Assembly: GCA_963828385.1 (NCBI GenBank)
Contig: CAWHEF010000002.1
Coordinates: 124,001 to 188,000 of the forward strand
Source: Bog-756 sp963828385
GTDB lineage: Bacteria; Actinomycetota; Acidimicrobiia; Acidimicrobiales; RAAP-2
Direction of reading: 5' to 3'
Length of the DNA stretch: 64,000 nucleotides
Made by a program: the position numbers and the translations under genes. Below are positions 8,236 through 16,698 of this stretch, piece after piece. Under the pieces are notes generated by a model. The model ran no database searches and had not been told where the DNA came from. It worked only from the letters and a program-made list of their open reading frames with translations. Positions within the stretch are counted from its first letter, which is position 1, and every line of letters begins with the position of its first letter.

Positions 8236-9381
8236 TCAGGCGTCGAGCAGGCTGACCACGTTGTCTCGGTAGAACCCCTCTGAGGCATCCGAGGTCGGGG
8301 AAGGGCCCTTGCTGGCGGCGTAGTCCTCGAGCGGGGAATCGGTCCCTTCCGAGTGCGGATAGTCGCTGCAGCACATGAAGAGATCGCCCGACATCTCCAT
8401 CAGCCGCCCCGGACGCTCGTAGGAGAACGACGACACCCGCACCTGGCGGCGGAAGTACTCGCTCGGTCGCAGGGCGAGGTCGACCGGAGGGCCGCCGTCG
8501 AGTGCCGAGGTGAAGTCCCAGCCGCCGTCGAGCATCCCGAGGTAGAGCGGAACCCAGACCGAGGACAGCTCGACGATGCCGATCCGGAGCTCGGGATGGC
8601 GCTCGAGCACACCGTTCACGATGAGGTCGGTCACCGCCACCGCCGGAGGCACCCAGAGGAAGACGGACTCCATGGTGGAGACCCCTGCCTCCTGGGTGGC
8701 GGGATAGAAGGCGTCGTCGATCACATGAGGCTGATCGGCCACGTGGAACACGGGGGTGACGCCGTGCTCGATGAACGCCGACCAGAGGGGGTCGTGATCG
8801 GAGTGGGACAGCGGCCGGCCGTCGACTGGGGCCGGGGCGATCATTCCCAACCGGATGCCGCCTGCATCGAGGGATGCGAGCTCCCTACCGAGCCAGTCGG
8901 GATCGCGCAGGGTGAGATGGGCCACGGGATGGAGATGGCCTCGTCCCTCCTCTGCCACCGTCGCGCACCACCGGTTCCAGGCGCTCATGTTGGCGGTGAG
9001 CGCCGGCAGCGACGACGACAGACGACGCTCCCACAGGAGGCCGAAGTTGGGGAAGAGCACCGCTCCGCTCAGTCCCATCGAGGCAAGACGGTCCACCCGC
9101 GCTGCCGGCTCCCAGTAGTCGGCAGGGAGATCGGCGTCGTAGTCGTAGTCGCAGGGGACGCGCCGGCGGCACCGGTTGAGGGAATGGCCGAGCTCGGCGG
9201 TCGTGCCCGGCCGCTGCACCTGGGCGAGGCCGATGCGTTCCGTGCCCCAGGTGAGCCACGGATAGCCGAGCTCGTCGTCGACGATGGCGAGCGCCAGGTC
9301 ACGCCGTCCCGGGTCGATGTGCTGTGCCCACAGCGTCCGGCTCTCGAAGAGGTGCTGATCCGAGTCGATGACAGTGGCCAT
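8236..9381 (-). CDS. amidohydrolase-2 family metal-dependent hydrolase
   Basis: A TIM-barrel hydrolase/decarboxylase of 381 residues. The N-terminal VIDSDQHLFE replaces the usual HxH with D-x-x-H. Later elements are AHLTLRDPDW, FHVADQP and a C-terminal FMCCSDYPHSEG that resembles the catalytic-Asp strand (SDYPH) of the gamma-resorcylate/ACMSD-like clade. ATG 9381 is preceded at 7 nt by TAGTGT (minus strand 9394-9389), fitting a leaderless start; the frame is open further upstream. Substrate unknown. Confidence 0.82.
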   Translation of the reverse strand: MATVIDSDQHLFESRTLWAQHIDPGRRDLALAIVDDELGYPWLTWGTERIGLAQVQRPGTTAELGHSLNRCRRRVPCDYDYDADLPADYWEPAARVDRLASMGLSGAVLFPNFGLLWERRLSSSLPALTANMSAWNRWCATVAEEGRGHLHPVAHLTLRDPDWLGRELASLDAGGIRLGMIAPAPVDGRPLSHSDHDPLWSAFIEHGVTPVFHVADQPHVIDDAFYPATQEAGVSTMESVFLWVPPAVAVTDLIVNGVLERHPELRIGIVELSSVWVPLYLGMLDGGWDFTSALDGGPPVDLALRPSEYFRRQVRVSSFSYERPGRLMEMSGDLFMCCSDYPHSEGTDSPLEDYAASKGPSPTSDASEGFYRDNVVSLLDA

Positions 9382-9388
9382 CGCCTTC

Positions 9389-9394
9389 ACACTA
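9389..9394 (-). promoter_or_regulatory. -10 element of a leaderless promoter (amidohydrolase)
   Basis: Minus-strand TAGTGT fits the TANNNT -10 consensus and ends 7 nt before the ATG at 9381. The transcript would start at or beside the start codon. No convincing -35 was recognised. Confidence 0.5.
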
Positions 9395-9479
9395 CGACCG
9401 GAACGTCCGCCTAGCTGGCGGCTCCTCCCGGGCCCTCCGGGGCCAGGTCGGAATCGGTCTCCACCGCGACCGCCCCCGG

Positions 9480-10907
9480 CTACCGGTCGACACGGGCCGC
9501 CTCTACCTGCGCCGCGTCCCGGTATGCCTCCCGGGTTGCGCAGGCATCGACGGTCCCGGATGGCTCGACGACGGTGCCGGCGCCGAGACCCCACGCTGCT
9601 GCCGCGTCCTCCGTCCCGAGCCCGGCAGCGGCCGCCGCCTGCACGCAGGCGCCACGGGCCACGTGCTCGTCACCGGCGGGAACGGTGACGGGCCGTTCCG
9701 ACAGGTCGGCGAGGACGCGCCGGACGGCGAGCGACCGAGCGCCTCCGCCCACGAGGAAGAGCCGACCCCCGCCGGTCGGGATGCCCACCGCTCCGAGCGC
9801 GTCGAGGCCGTCCAGAATCCCGCAGACCACACCTTCGACCGCCGCCCGGGCCAGTTGCTCGCGCTCCACGTCCGAGCGGATCCCGCTGATGGCGCCGCTC
9901 GCCCCAGGTAGGTTGGGCGTCCGCTCGCCGTCGAAGTAGGGGACGAGCACGACCCCTCCCGAACCGGCCGGCGCTGCCAGCGCCAGGGCGTCGAATTCGG
10001 CCGGTCCGGCGCCGAGCAGGCGGCTGACGGCGTCGGTCACCTTGCCGGCGTTGAGGGTGCAGACGAGGGGCAGGAAACGACCGGTGGCATCGGCGAAGCC
10101 GGCCACCGCACCCGTGACGTCCGTGACCGGCCGGTCGCTGCGGGCGAACACGGTGCCCGAGGTGCCGATGGACACGACAACGTCGCCCGGGAGAAGCCCG
10201 AGCCCGAGCGCGGCCGCCATGTTGTCCCCGGTCCCGGCCCCGACCACGACGCCGCGGTGCTCCCCCGCCGCCTCGCCTGCCTCGAGCAGCCGGGGGACTA
10301 CGGAGGCGTCCAGGCCCACCTCGGCCAGGAGCTCAGGCTGCCACGCGCCGCCGGCGGGGGAGTAGTAGCCGGTGCCCGAGGCGTCACCCCGGTCGGTCAC
10401 CTGGGCACCGGTGAGACGCCAGGTCAGCCAGTCATGGGGCAGGAGGACCGTCGCAACCCGACGGTGGGCGTCCGGGTGGCAGCGTCGCAGCCAGGCGAGC
10501 TTGGTCACGGTGAAGGCGGGACCGGGGACGCTCCCGCACGCCGCCGCCCAGCGTGCCGCCCCGCCTGAGGCGACGAGCGCAGCGCTGTCGGGTGCCGACT
10601 CGGTGTCGTTCCAGAGCTTGGCCGGCCAGACGGGGAGACCGGCCTCGTCGAGGGCCACCATGCCGTGCTGCTGGGCGGCGACCGAGAGCCCGACCGGCAT
10701 CCCGGCTTCGGACCCGGCTCCGGCAAGGGCCACCTCCAACAAGGGGACGAGGGCGGACCACCAGGATCCGGGATCCTGTTCGGAGACCGGGGGGGTGGTC
10801 TTCGGGTGCGGGGCGTTCCCCGACCAGACCAGGTGTCCGTCGTCGACGGCGCGGACGGTGACCTTGGTGGACTGCGTCGACGAGTCGACGCCGACGACCG
10901 TCCGCAC
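9480..10907 (-). CDS. xylB: xylulokinase (FGGY family)
   Basis: Cytosolic kinase converting D-xylulose to xylulose 5-phosphate, 475 residues. The N-terminal phosphate loop VVGVDSSTQSTKVTV, the AAQQHGMVALDEAG region (residues about 75-90, xylulokinase type), LWNDTES, GDASGTGYYSP and GAGTGDNMAAALGLG with the likely catalytic Asp are all seen. It begins 2 bp after the xylA stop on the same strand, making a compact xylAB operon. Length and motifs are intact. Confidence 0.93.
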   Translation of the reverse strand: MRTVVGVDSSTQSTKVTVRAVDDGHLVWSGNAPHPKTTPPVSEQDPGSWWSALVPLLEVALAGAGSEAGMPVGLSVAAQQHGMVALDEAGLPVWPAKLWNDTESAPDSAALVASGGAARWAAACGSVPGPAFTVTKLAWLRRCHPDAHRRVATVLLPHDWLTWRLTGAQVTDRGDASGTGYYSPAGGAWQPELLAEVGLDASVVPRLLEAGEAAGEHRGVVVGAGTGDNMAAALGLGLLPGDVVVSIGTSGTVFARSDRPVTDVTGAVAGFADATGRFLPLVCTLNAGKVTDAVSRLLGAGPAEFDALALAAPAGSGGVVLVPYFDGERTPNLPGASGAISGIRSDVEREQLARAAVEGVVCGILDGLDALGAVGIPTGGGRLFLVGGGARSLAVRRVLADLSERPVTVPAGDEHVARGACVQAAAAAGLGTEDAAAAWGLGAGTVVEPSGTVDACATREAYRDAAQVEAARVDR

Positions 10908-10909
10908 CG

Positions 10910-12073
10910 TCAGCGGACACCGAGGAGCAGCTCGACGACCAGCTGGTCGAGCCTCTCGTGGCCGTACCCGCGCCGACCGAGCGCCTCGATGTCCACCTGA
11001 TGGCCCCGCACATCAGCGAGGGTTCCCGAGCCCGGCACGGTCGGCTCGGACAGACCGCCGTGGTGGGCGGCGGCCAGGGCCTCGGCGATCTCGGGATCGT
11101 CGGCGAACCGCTGCGCTTTTTCGCGCAGGATGAGGTAGGTCCGCATGCACCCGCGGGCGAAGTCCCACACCCCTTCTTCGTCCTCGGTGCGGTAGGCGTG
11201 GGCGTCGAAGTGGCGCATCCCGTCCCATCGGGCGTCCTCGAGCAGCTTCACCAGATAGAAGGCGTCTCTGATCCCCTCCGAGCCGAACCGGAAGTCCTGG
11301 TCGTAGCGGCCGATGCGCTGGGCGTTCAGGTCGATGTGGAACAGCTTCTCCGACCACAGGGCCTGGGCGACACCCTGGTGGAACGAGAGCCCCGACATCG
11401 TCTCGTGGGCGAACTCGGGGTTGAGCCCCACCATGCCGGCGTGATCGAGCCGGGAGATGAACGCGAGCGCATGACCGACGGTCGGAAGCAGCAGATCGCC
11501 TCGGGGCTCGTTCGGTTTGGGCTCGATGGCGAACCGCAGTGCGTAGCCCTGTTCCTCCACGTACGAGCACAGGGTGTCGACCGCCTCCTTGTAGCGGTCG
11601 AGCGCGCTGAGGACGTCCTTGGCGGCTTCGCACTCCATCCCCTCCCGACCACCCCACAGCACGAAGATTCCCGCCCCGAGCTCCACTCCGAGGTCGATGG
11701 CGTCGAGCGTCCGGGCCAGCGCGTAGCGGCGGACCTCGGGGTCGTTCGCCGTGAACGCTCCCTCCTTGAAGACGGGGAGCGAGAAGAGATTGGTGGTGGC
11801 CATGGGGACGACCAACCCCGCCTCGTCCAGGGCCTTGGCGAAACGGCGGACGATGTCGTCGCGTTCTGCGGGCGACGATCCGTCGGGCACGAGATCGCTG
11901 TCGTGGAGGGTGACGCCGTAGGCGCCGAGCTCACCGAGGTGGCGGACGGTGTCGAGCGGGTCGAGCGGCGGGCGTGTCTCGTGGCCGAAGGGGTCCCGGC
12001 CCCGGTTTCCTACAGTCCACAGCCCGAAGGTGAAGTGGTCTTCGGGTCGGGGAAGGTACTCGGTCGTCGTCAT
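10910..12073 (-). CDS. xylA: xylose isomerase
   Basis: Interconverts D-xylose and D-xylulose; a cytosolic divalent-metal TIM-barrel enzyme. The 387 residues match class I actinobacterial enzymes. LHDSDLVP carries the catalytic His-Asp pair, FAIEPKPNEPRGD the metal-1 Glu and Lys, HIDLNAQ further metal ligands and HFDAHAYRTED the final Asp. A GAGGAGG SD precedes ATG 12073. It is first in the xylAB operon, and a long inverted repeat lies 32 bp upstream. Confidence 0.96.
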   Translation of the reverse strand: MTTTEYLPRPEDHFTFGLWTVGNRGRDPFGHETRPPLDPLDTVRHLGELGAYGVTLHDSDLVPDGSSPAERDDIVRRFAKALDEAGLVVPMATTNLFSLPVFKEGAFTANDPEVRRYALARTLDAIDLGVELGAGIFVLWGGREGMECEAAKDVLSALDRYKEAVDTLCSYVEEQGYALRFAIEPKPNEPRGDLLLPTVGHALAFISRLDHAGMVGLNPEFAHETMSGLSFHQGVAQALWSEKLFHIDLNAQRIGRYDQDFRFGSEGIRDAFYLVKLLEDARWDGMRHFDAHAYRTEDEEGVWDFARGCMRTYLILREKAQRFADDPEIAEALAAAHHGGLSEPTVPGSGTLADVRGHQVDIEALGRRGYGHERLDQLVVELLLGVR

Positions 12074-12104
12074 CGACTTGCCTCCTCGGCGTGGCCTCGT
12101 GCGT

Positions 12105-12149
12105 CCGGATCAGATGGGGTCGTTCGAGGCTCGACCCCATGTCATCCGG
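12105..12149. promoter_or_regulatory. long inverted repeat, probable xyl operator
   Basis: Arms 12105-12122 and 12132-12149 have the form CCGGAT-nnn-ATGGGGTCG then CGACCCCAT-nnn-ATCCGG. The outer 6 bp and inner 9 bp are perfectly complementary around a 9-nt centre. It lies in the divergent interval upstream of xylA. A bound regulator (XylR/ROK type) is inferred, but none is encoded nearby. Confidence 0.6.
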
Positions 12150-12175
12150 CCCGCTCTGCTTCATACTGTTGTCCC

Positions 12176-12244
12176 ATGAGACCGACCCAGTTCGTTCTCG
12201 CATGCGGCCGCCCCAGTTCGTGCACGACAATAGAACGCAAGTGA
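12176..12244 (+). CDS. possible leaderless 22-residue micro-ORF
   Basis: ATG 12176 follows a CATACT -10-like hexamer (12162-12167) at 8 nt and encodes MRPTQFVLACGRPSSCTTIERK before TGA. It precedes the RsbW-like gene on the same strand. No homology is recognised. It may be a leader peptide or chance. Confidence 0.25.
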   Translation: MRPTQFVLACGRPSSCTTIERK

Positions 12245-12330
12245 AGGAGTCGCACCCAAAATTCTCTCGAGCGCTGTCCCGAATAGCAGGGTCCTGGCCC
12301 GGCATTCGGGGCACGAGACGAAAGGATCCG

Positions 12331-12762
12331 TTGGGTCCCCAACGTGATCGGAGGATTCCCATCGAAGTAATCGAGCGGTTCCAGCCTCACGAAGAGAGCG
12401 CCGGAGCAGCGCGGCGATTCGTTGCCTCTTCGCTGGTCGATTGGGGCCGGGTGCGTGAGGTCGACGTCGTTGTCCTGCTCACCAGCGAAGTGGTCACGAA
12501 CGTGGTCCGTCATGCCGGACCCCACGCCTCCGGGGAGGAGATCGCCGTAGCACTGAGCCGTATCGGCGATCGGGTTCGTGTGTCGGTCACCGATAACCAC
12601 GCAGGGATCCCCACGGTCGGGGACGTTGCGCCCTACGAGCCGTCAGGCCGAGGTCTGCTTCTGCTCGATGCGCTCGCTGACTCCTGGGGAGTGACGACCA
12701 TTGCCCCGGGGAAGGTGGTCTGGTTCGAGGTGGGAACGGAAGAGGCCCTACAGAGCCGATGA
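12331..12762 (+). CDS. RsbW-like anti-sigma factor / histidine-kinase-like ATPase
   Basis: GHKL-fold ATPase domain of about 143 residues, as in serine-kinase anti-sigma factors that bind sigma-B/F-type factors and phosphorylate STAS antagonists. EVVTNVVRHA is the N box, VSVTDNHAG the G1 box and GRGLLLLDALADSWG the G2 region. TTG 12331, preceded by AAAGGA, gives the family's usual length; the frame is open back to 12091, so an ATG near 12202 is possible. The flanking GAF-ANTAR and STAS proteins fit a partner-switching stress module. It overlaps the convergent gene by 15 bp. Confidence 0.75.
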   Translation: MGPQRDRRIPIEVIERFQPHEESAGAARRFVASSLVDWGRVREVDVVVLLTSEVVTNVVRHAGPHASGEEIAVALSRIGDRVRVSVTDNHAGIPTVGDVAPYEPSGRGLLLLDALADSWGVTTIAPGKVVWFEVGTEEALQSR

Positions 12763-13503
12763 GCCGGTCGGTGGTTTTTGGCCGGTGTCGATGAGGGCTT
12801 GAGCAACGTCACGGAGCTTGATGTTCAGTTGCTGGGATGCCTGGCGCAGGACGTGAAACGCCTGATCGGCTGTGATGCGTTCGCGCTCCATGACAATTCC
12901 CTCGGCTTGACCTATCAACTGGCGGGTGATCAGGCCGGCCTGAAGCTCGCGGGCTCTGCGATCCTGGTCGTCGTGAGCCCCGGCTCGGGTAAGGGCATGG
13001 CCGCCAAGTGCGGCGAGGATCGTCCCTTTGGCCTGGTCGTCGGCTCCAAAAGGCTGGGGTTGGCGGGCATAGAGGTTCAGAGCCCCGCGGATGCCATCGG
13101 TCGACAGGCAAAGGGCCATGACACTGTGGATTCCGGATGTGGCGGCACGGGGTCCGAAACGCGGCCAGCGGGCGTCGTCGGCCAGTTCGTCGGCGCAGAA
13201 GATGCTCTCCTCGGTGATTGCGTCGAGGCATGGACCTTCGCCGAGCCGGTGCTGAAGAGCGTCCACCTCGATCACCAGCGGGTCGGTATGAGCCGGGGTG
13301 GTGATGGCTTCCCCGTCGAAGACGAAGATGCCGGCGAGGTCACAGCCTTCGATGGCTTCGGTGGCGAGATCCACCACGCGCTGCAGCGTGGCCTGAAGGT
13401 CACCGGCCATGAAGAGGGTGACTGCGATCTGGACGATACCGTCCGTGAGCTCTGACAGGGACTCTTCGGGAGTGCTGGGTGGATCGGAGTAGGTGCTGGC
13501 CAT
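12748..13503 (-). CDS. GAF and ANTAR domain protein
   Basis: A 251-residue soluble regulator. Residues about 20-165 form a GAF sensor (RLGEGPCLDAI, WPRFGPRAATSGIHSVMAL, GALNLYARQPQPF). Residues about 185-245 form an ANTAR RNA-binding domain (RQLIGQAEGIVMERERITADQAFHVLR), which usually acts by antitermination. It is divergent from the STAS-GAF-ANTAR gene, which shares its GAF-ANTAR layout and is clearly a relative. A GAGGG-type SD precedes ATG 13503. Ligand and RNA targets are unknown. Confidence 0.85.
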   Translation of the reverse strand: MASTYSDPPSTPEESLSELTDGIVQIAVTLFMAGDLQATLQRVVDLATEAIEGCDLAGIFVFDGEAITTPAHTDPLVIEVDALQHRLGEGPCLDAITEESIFCADELADDARWPRFGPRAATSGIHSVMALCLSTDGIRGALNLYARQPQPFGADDQAKGTILAALGGHALTRAGAHDDQDRRARELQAGLITRQLIGQAEGIVMERERITADQAFHVLRQASQQLNIKLRDVAQALIDTGQKPPTGSSAL

Positions 13504-13590
13504 GCCGGGCCCTCAGCTCTCATGGTGTGGTCGTGGCCGGACGGTTGTCCGATCGGTGTGACTGTACAAGGCATCGACCAGGAACAACTC

Positions 13591-13616
13591 GTTTGAATCG
13601 CTTGAATCCGGGGTAG
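13591..13616 (+). promoter_or_regulatory. sigma-B/sigma-F-type promoter
   Basis: GTTTGA (13591-13596), a 14-bp spacer and GGGTAG (13611-13616) match the general-stress sigma-B pattern GTTTAA-N12-14-GGGTAT closely. It lies about 65 bp before the STAS-GAF-ANTAR start. This fits control of the locus by the class of sigma factor that RsbW/STAS proteins regulate. Confidence 0.6.
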
Positions 13617-13681
13617 CATCGTAAGCACCTTCTGCAGTGAGGGTTTGGGCGGGTCGTGCGCCCGGAGCCACCTCGGAGGTG

Positions 13682-14857
13682 ATGTCAGCGGTGTCGAGTT
13701 CGATGGGAGTGGGTCGAGAGCCTGAGATGCCGGCGACCGCAGAGAGCGGTCCCCTCGGAGATTTCGCCATCACCGCCAGCTACTCTGGCGCCAACGTCGT
13801 GCTCGGTGTCCGGGGCCAGGTTGACATATTGACCGGTCCTGAGCTGGGAGCGGTTCTCGACGCAGTCATCGACCGCGGACATGTTGCGGTGGTGTTGGAC
13901 CTGACCGAGCTGGTCTTCATGGACGCCGCCGGCCTTCGGGTCATCGCGTCGGGAGCGAATCGCTTGGGCCCACTCGGTGGGCAGATCGTGATTCGTTCTG
14001 TCCCGCCTTTGGTCCGCCGGATGCTTGACATTGCCGGGATGACCGAGATGGTCCGCTTCGAAGGACCAGAGCCGGTCCTTGAGCACCTCGGAACCGAACA
14101 GACCACTGCTTCGCCAGGCATGCCGGTCACGGTCGGAGCCGCCGGGCTGGCCAACCAGTTGCGGCGGGTAACGGCCATTCCGGCCGATGACGACGTGGTG
14201 GACGGTGCCCTGCGGCTGGTGGTGGCGCTGGCTCGAGCTACCGTCGCCGGTGCCGATGGAGTGAGCGTGTCGCTACAACGCCAGGGTCGACTGACGACGG
14301 TGGCCGCCAGCGACCAGACCATCTTGGACATGGACGCCGGCCAGTACGCCACGGGGGAGGGTCCGTGTGTGGACGCCTCGGTCGAGGGACGCTGGTTCCA
14401 CGTTGAGTCGCTGGACCAAGAGACCCGGTGGCCTGCCTTCACCCCGAGGGCCCAGACGCTTGGGATCAACGCCATCCTCTCCCACCCCCTCCTGGCCGAA
14501 GACCAACCCGTCGGCGCCCTGAATATCTATTCCCGGACTCAATCGGCCTTCTCGGCCAAGGAGCAGGAGTTGGCCTCGATCTTTGCCAGCGAGACCTCGA
14601 CCATCCTTCGAGATGCCGGGGCAGCGGTCTCAGATGACCAGCTGTCCGAACAGGTGCGTAAAGCGCTCGAGACCCGGCAGATCATCGCCCGGGCCGAGGG
14701 AGTGATCATGGAGCGAGAGGCGGTCTCCGCCGAGGACGCCTACACCGAGCTCCGCACCTCCTCGCAACGCGAGAACCAGCCGCTGCGCGATCGAGCCGCC
14801 GGCATCGTGGACTCCACCCGAAGTCTCCCCGGCACTGACGACCTCGACCTCTCATGA
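13682..14857 (+). CDS. STAS-GAF-ANTAR fusion regulator
   Basis: About 391 residues in three domains. STAS (about 25-135; GVRGQVDILTGPELGAVL, VLDLTELVFMDAAGLRVI) is of the anti-sigma-factor-antagonist type. GAF follows (about 150-310; YATGEGPCVDASVEG, WPAFTPRAQTLGINAIL, GALNIYSRTQSAF), then ANTAR (about 320-385; RQIIARAEGVIMEREAVSAEDAYTELR). The STAS phospho-site region reads D-A-A-G at about residues 81-84 instead of D-S-S/A-G, so the kinase-target serine is missing. Start choice is uncertain between ATG 13682, GTG 13691 and ATG 13727. ATGA overlap couples it to the next sigma factor. Confidence 0.82.
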   Translation: MSAVSSSMGVGREPEMPATAESGPLGDFAITASYSGANVVLGVRGQVDILTGPELGAVLDAVIDRGHVAVVLDLTELVFMDAAGLRVIASGANRLGPLGGQIVIRSVPPLVRRMLDIAGMTEMVRFEGPEPVLEHLGTEQTTASPGMPVTVGAAGLANQLRRVTAIPADDDVVDGALRLVVALARATVAGADGVSVSLQRQGRLTTVAASDQTILDMDAGQYATGEGPCVDASVEGRWFHVESLDQETRWPAFTPRAQTLGINAILSHPLLAEDQPVGALNIYSRTQSAFSAKEQELASIFASETSTILRDAGAAVSDDQLSEQVRKALETRQIIARAEGVIMEREAVSAEDAYTELRTSSQRENQPLRDRAAGIVDSTRSLPGTDDLDLS

Positions 14858-15792
14858 CCGATTTCGTCTCAACCCGAATGGCTGGAGCCGCGTCTTCGGG
14901 ACGTTGTGAGCCAGCCGAGCGGGACGTCGGCTCCCTGAGCGACGCCGGGTTGGTCGTTGCCATAGCACGTGGGAGCAAGGGGGCAATGGCTGAGGTGTTC
15001 AACCGGTTCGGCGCCTCCGTCTACGGCCTTGCCCGGCTTCTTTCGGATCCCAACCGCGCTGACCGGGTGACCTCAGAGGTCTTTATGGCGTTGTGGCAGT
15101 CTCCTGAGTCCTTCGATCAAACGCGAGGCTCTCTCGGAGCCTGCCTCTTGGCGCTCGCACACAGCCGGACGGTCGGCCTGCTTCGACGTGACATCCCCCG
15201 GACTGTGGCGGATTCGATCGGGTCGGAGAAGGGTCCCGATTCCCTCGATGCCCAGCTTGCCGCCACTGCCTCGCTTTCTGCAGGTGCCGTCGAAGAGCTC
15301 TTGGACGAGCTTCCCGACAGCGAGCGCAGTGCCGTCATCCTCGCGTACCACCACGGATACACCTATCGACAAGTGGCAGCCCGGCTCCACCAATCGGAGG
15401 ATTCGACCAAAAGGGCAATTGTCCACGGCTTGACCACCCTGCGAGAAAAGATTCCATCGGGCGGTCCCATGCATGGTCGAGGTCGCTCTCGCGGAGGATT
15501 CACGGGCGCCCTGATCGAGGAAACGGCGAAAGAGAAGGAAGTCGGAGCACTGGATGGAGCTCGCCGAGACGCAGGGCTCACGCATGGCGAACTGTGGCTG
15601 CGCTATTTCGAACTCGGGGGGATGAGCAGTGCCCTCGAGGTCGAGGCCCTCCTCTACGGAGCGCTTCAGCCGAGCGCACACGACTACGAGGTCATGGCCC
15701 ATGCCCTCAACGAGCGCTTCGTCGAGCTCGGCGACGACCGCCGTGTCCGTTACTCTCGCGATCACCCGTACCCCCGGCGAGATGGCCTGTGA
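14854..15792 (+). CDS. ECF-type sigma factor with a C-terminal extension
   Basis: A 312-residue protein. Region 2 spans about residues 30-100 (AMAEVFNRFGASVYGLARLL, VTSEVFMALWQSPESFD). Region 4 spans about 145-200 (LDELPDSERSAVILAYHHGYTYRQVAARL, with STKRAIVHGLTTLREKI). The region-2 core is divergent from typical ECFs. After residue 205 an extra segment of about 105 residues includes LTHGELWLRYFELGG and YEVMAHALNERFVELGDD, which resembles small stand-alone proteins I associate with Acidimicrobiia. It is coupled by ATGA to the STAS-GAF-ANTAR gene. Confidence 0.8.
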   Translation: MTDFVSTRMAGAASSGRCEPAERDVGSLSDAGLVVAIARGSKGAMAEVFNRFGASVYGLARLLSDPNRADRVTSEVFMALWQSPESFDQTRGSLGACLLALAHSRTVGLLRRDIPRTVADSIGSEKGPDSLDAQLAATASLSAGAVEELLDELPDSERSAVILAYHHGYTYRQVAARLHQSEDSTKRAIVHGLTTLREKIPSGGPMHGRGRSRGGFTGALIEETAKEKEVGALDGARRDAGLTHGELWLRYFELGGMSSALEVEALLYGALQPSAHDYEVMAHALNERFVELGDDRRVRYSRDHPYPRRDGL

Positions 15793-15813
15793 GAGTCCCG
15801 GCTTCTCGAGGTG

Positions 15814-16698
15814 TCAAGCCGTCGCTGGACCTTGCACCACGGGTGTGCTGGTCGGCTTCAGCACACCGCCGGCCCGTTCGGCGGTAATGGCGAACAATGT
15901 CACCGGCACCTGAGTGTTGATGCTGACCGCAGTCACTGCCGGATCGGCGCCCAGGAGTCCCAGCGAGATCATCTGTCCGTTTAGTTGACCCCAAAGCTGG
16001 TACGTCATGTCCGAGGAGAGCTTCGACAGATTATGAGGTATCAGGTAGGCGGTGCCTGACGAGGAGACTGCCAGAGTCACCGACGGGAGATTCGCAGCTA
16101 CTTTTCCCGACGGTACGAGTCTCACCCGAGTGGTCGAGGGTTCCTCCAGGGCGGATTGGACGGCGCTGGAAAGGCCAGGCTCGACGGTCGCCCGCAGTTG
16201 GCCGACCTGATGGTTCAGGTGCGCGACCTGGATGCCGAGCACCACCGCCAGTAACACCGCCGCCGAAGCCACCAGGGAGACGCCTCGGATCACAAGGCGC
16301 TCACGCCGCCGACTCTGGTCCAAAGGCACAGCGCCGGCCACTTCTGCTCCAACAGCCCCTTCTGAGCCGGCCGCGCCGCGCCGGGCGTCCTCACCGGCGA
16401 GTACGTCCTCGCTGGCGGCCGCGCCCACCCCACGGGCGGCCGGGTCCTCGGTCTCGATGCCATCGGAAGGGTGAAGGCGGTCGGCGATCCGGTCCCACAG
16501 CGCGGCCGGTGCCTCCCCTTCAGGATTGGTCAAGAGGCCGGTGACCTCGTGATGACGGTCCACCTCGGCCGAACAGATCGGACAGTGGTGAAGGTGTGCT
16601 TCGACGACTGCCCTCTCGTCGGGCTCGAGCGCATCCAGGGCGTACGATCCGAGGAGATCCTCCAGTTCCTCGTGCGACATGTCGCTCGCAGACCCCAT
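15814..16698 (-). CDS. RskA-like transmembrane anti-sigma factor with zinc finger
   Basis: Residues about 1-60 hold the ZAS motif HLHHCPIC (H-x3-C-x2-C), which binds the partner sigma factor. A linker follows, then one transmembrane helix (residues about 135-160, SLVASAAVLLAVVLGIQVAHL). The extracytoplasmic RskA-like domain (residues about 185-290) contains YQLWGQLNGQMISLGLLG. It would hold the upstream-encoded ECF factor at the membrane until a signal triggers proteolysis. ATG 16698 lies inside the 3' part of the sigma ORF; an internal ATG at 16680 is also possible. Confidence 0.87.
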   Translation of the reverse strand: MGSASDMSHEELEDLLGSYALDALEPDERAVVEAHLHHCPICSAEVDRHHEVTGLLTNPEGEAPAALWDRIADRLHPSDGIETEDPAARGVGAAASEDVLAGEDARRGAAGSEGAVGAEVAGAVPLDQSRRRERLVIRGVSLVASAAVLLAVVLGIQVAHLNHQVGQLRATVEPGLSSAVQSALEEPSTTRVRLVPSGKVAANLPSVTLAVSSSGTAYLIPHNLSKLSSDMTYQLWGQLNGQMISLGLLGADPAVTAVSINTQVPVTLFAITAERAGGVLKPTSTPVVQGPATA

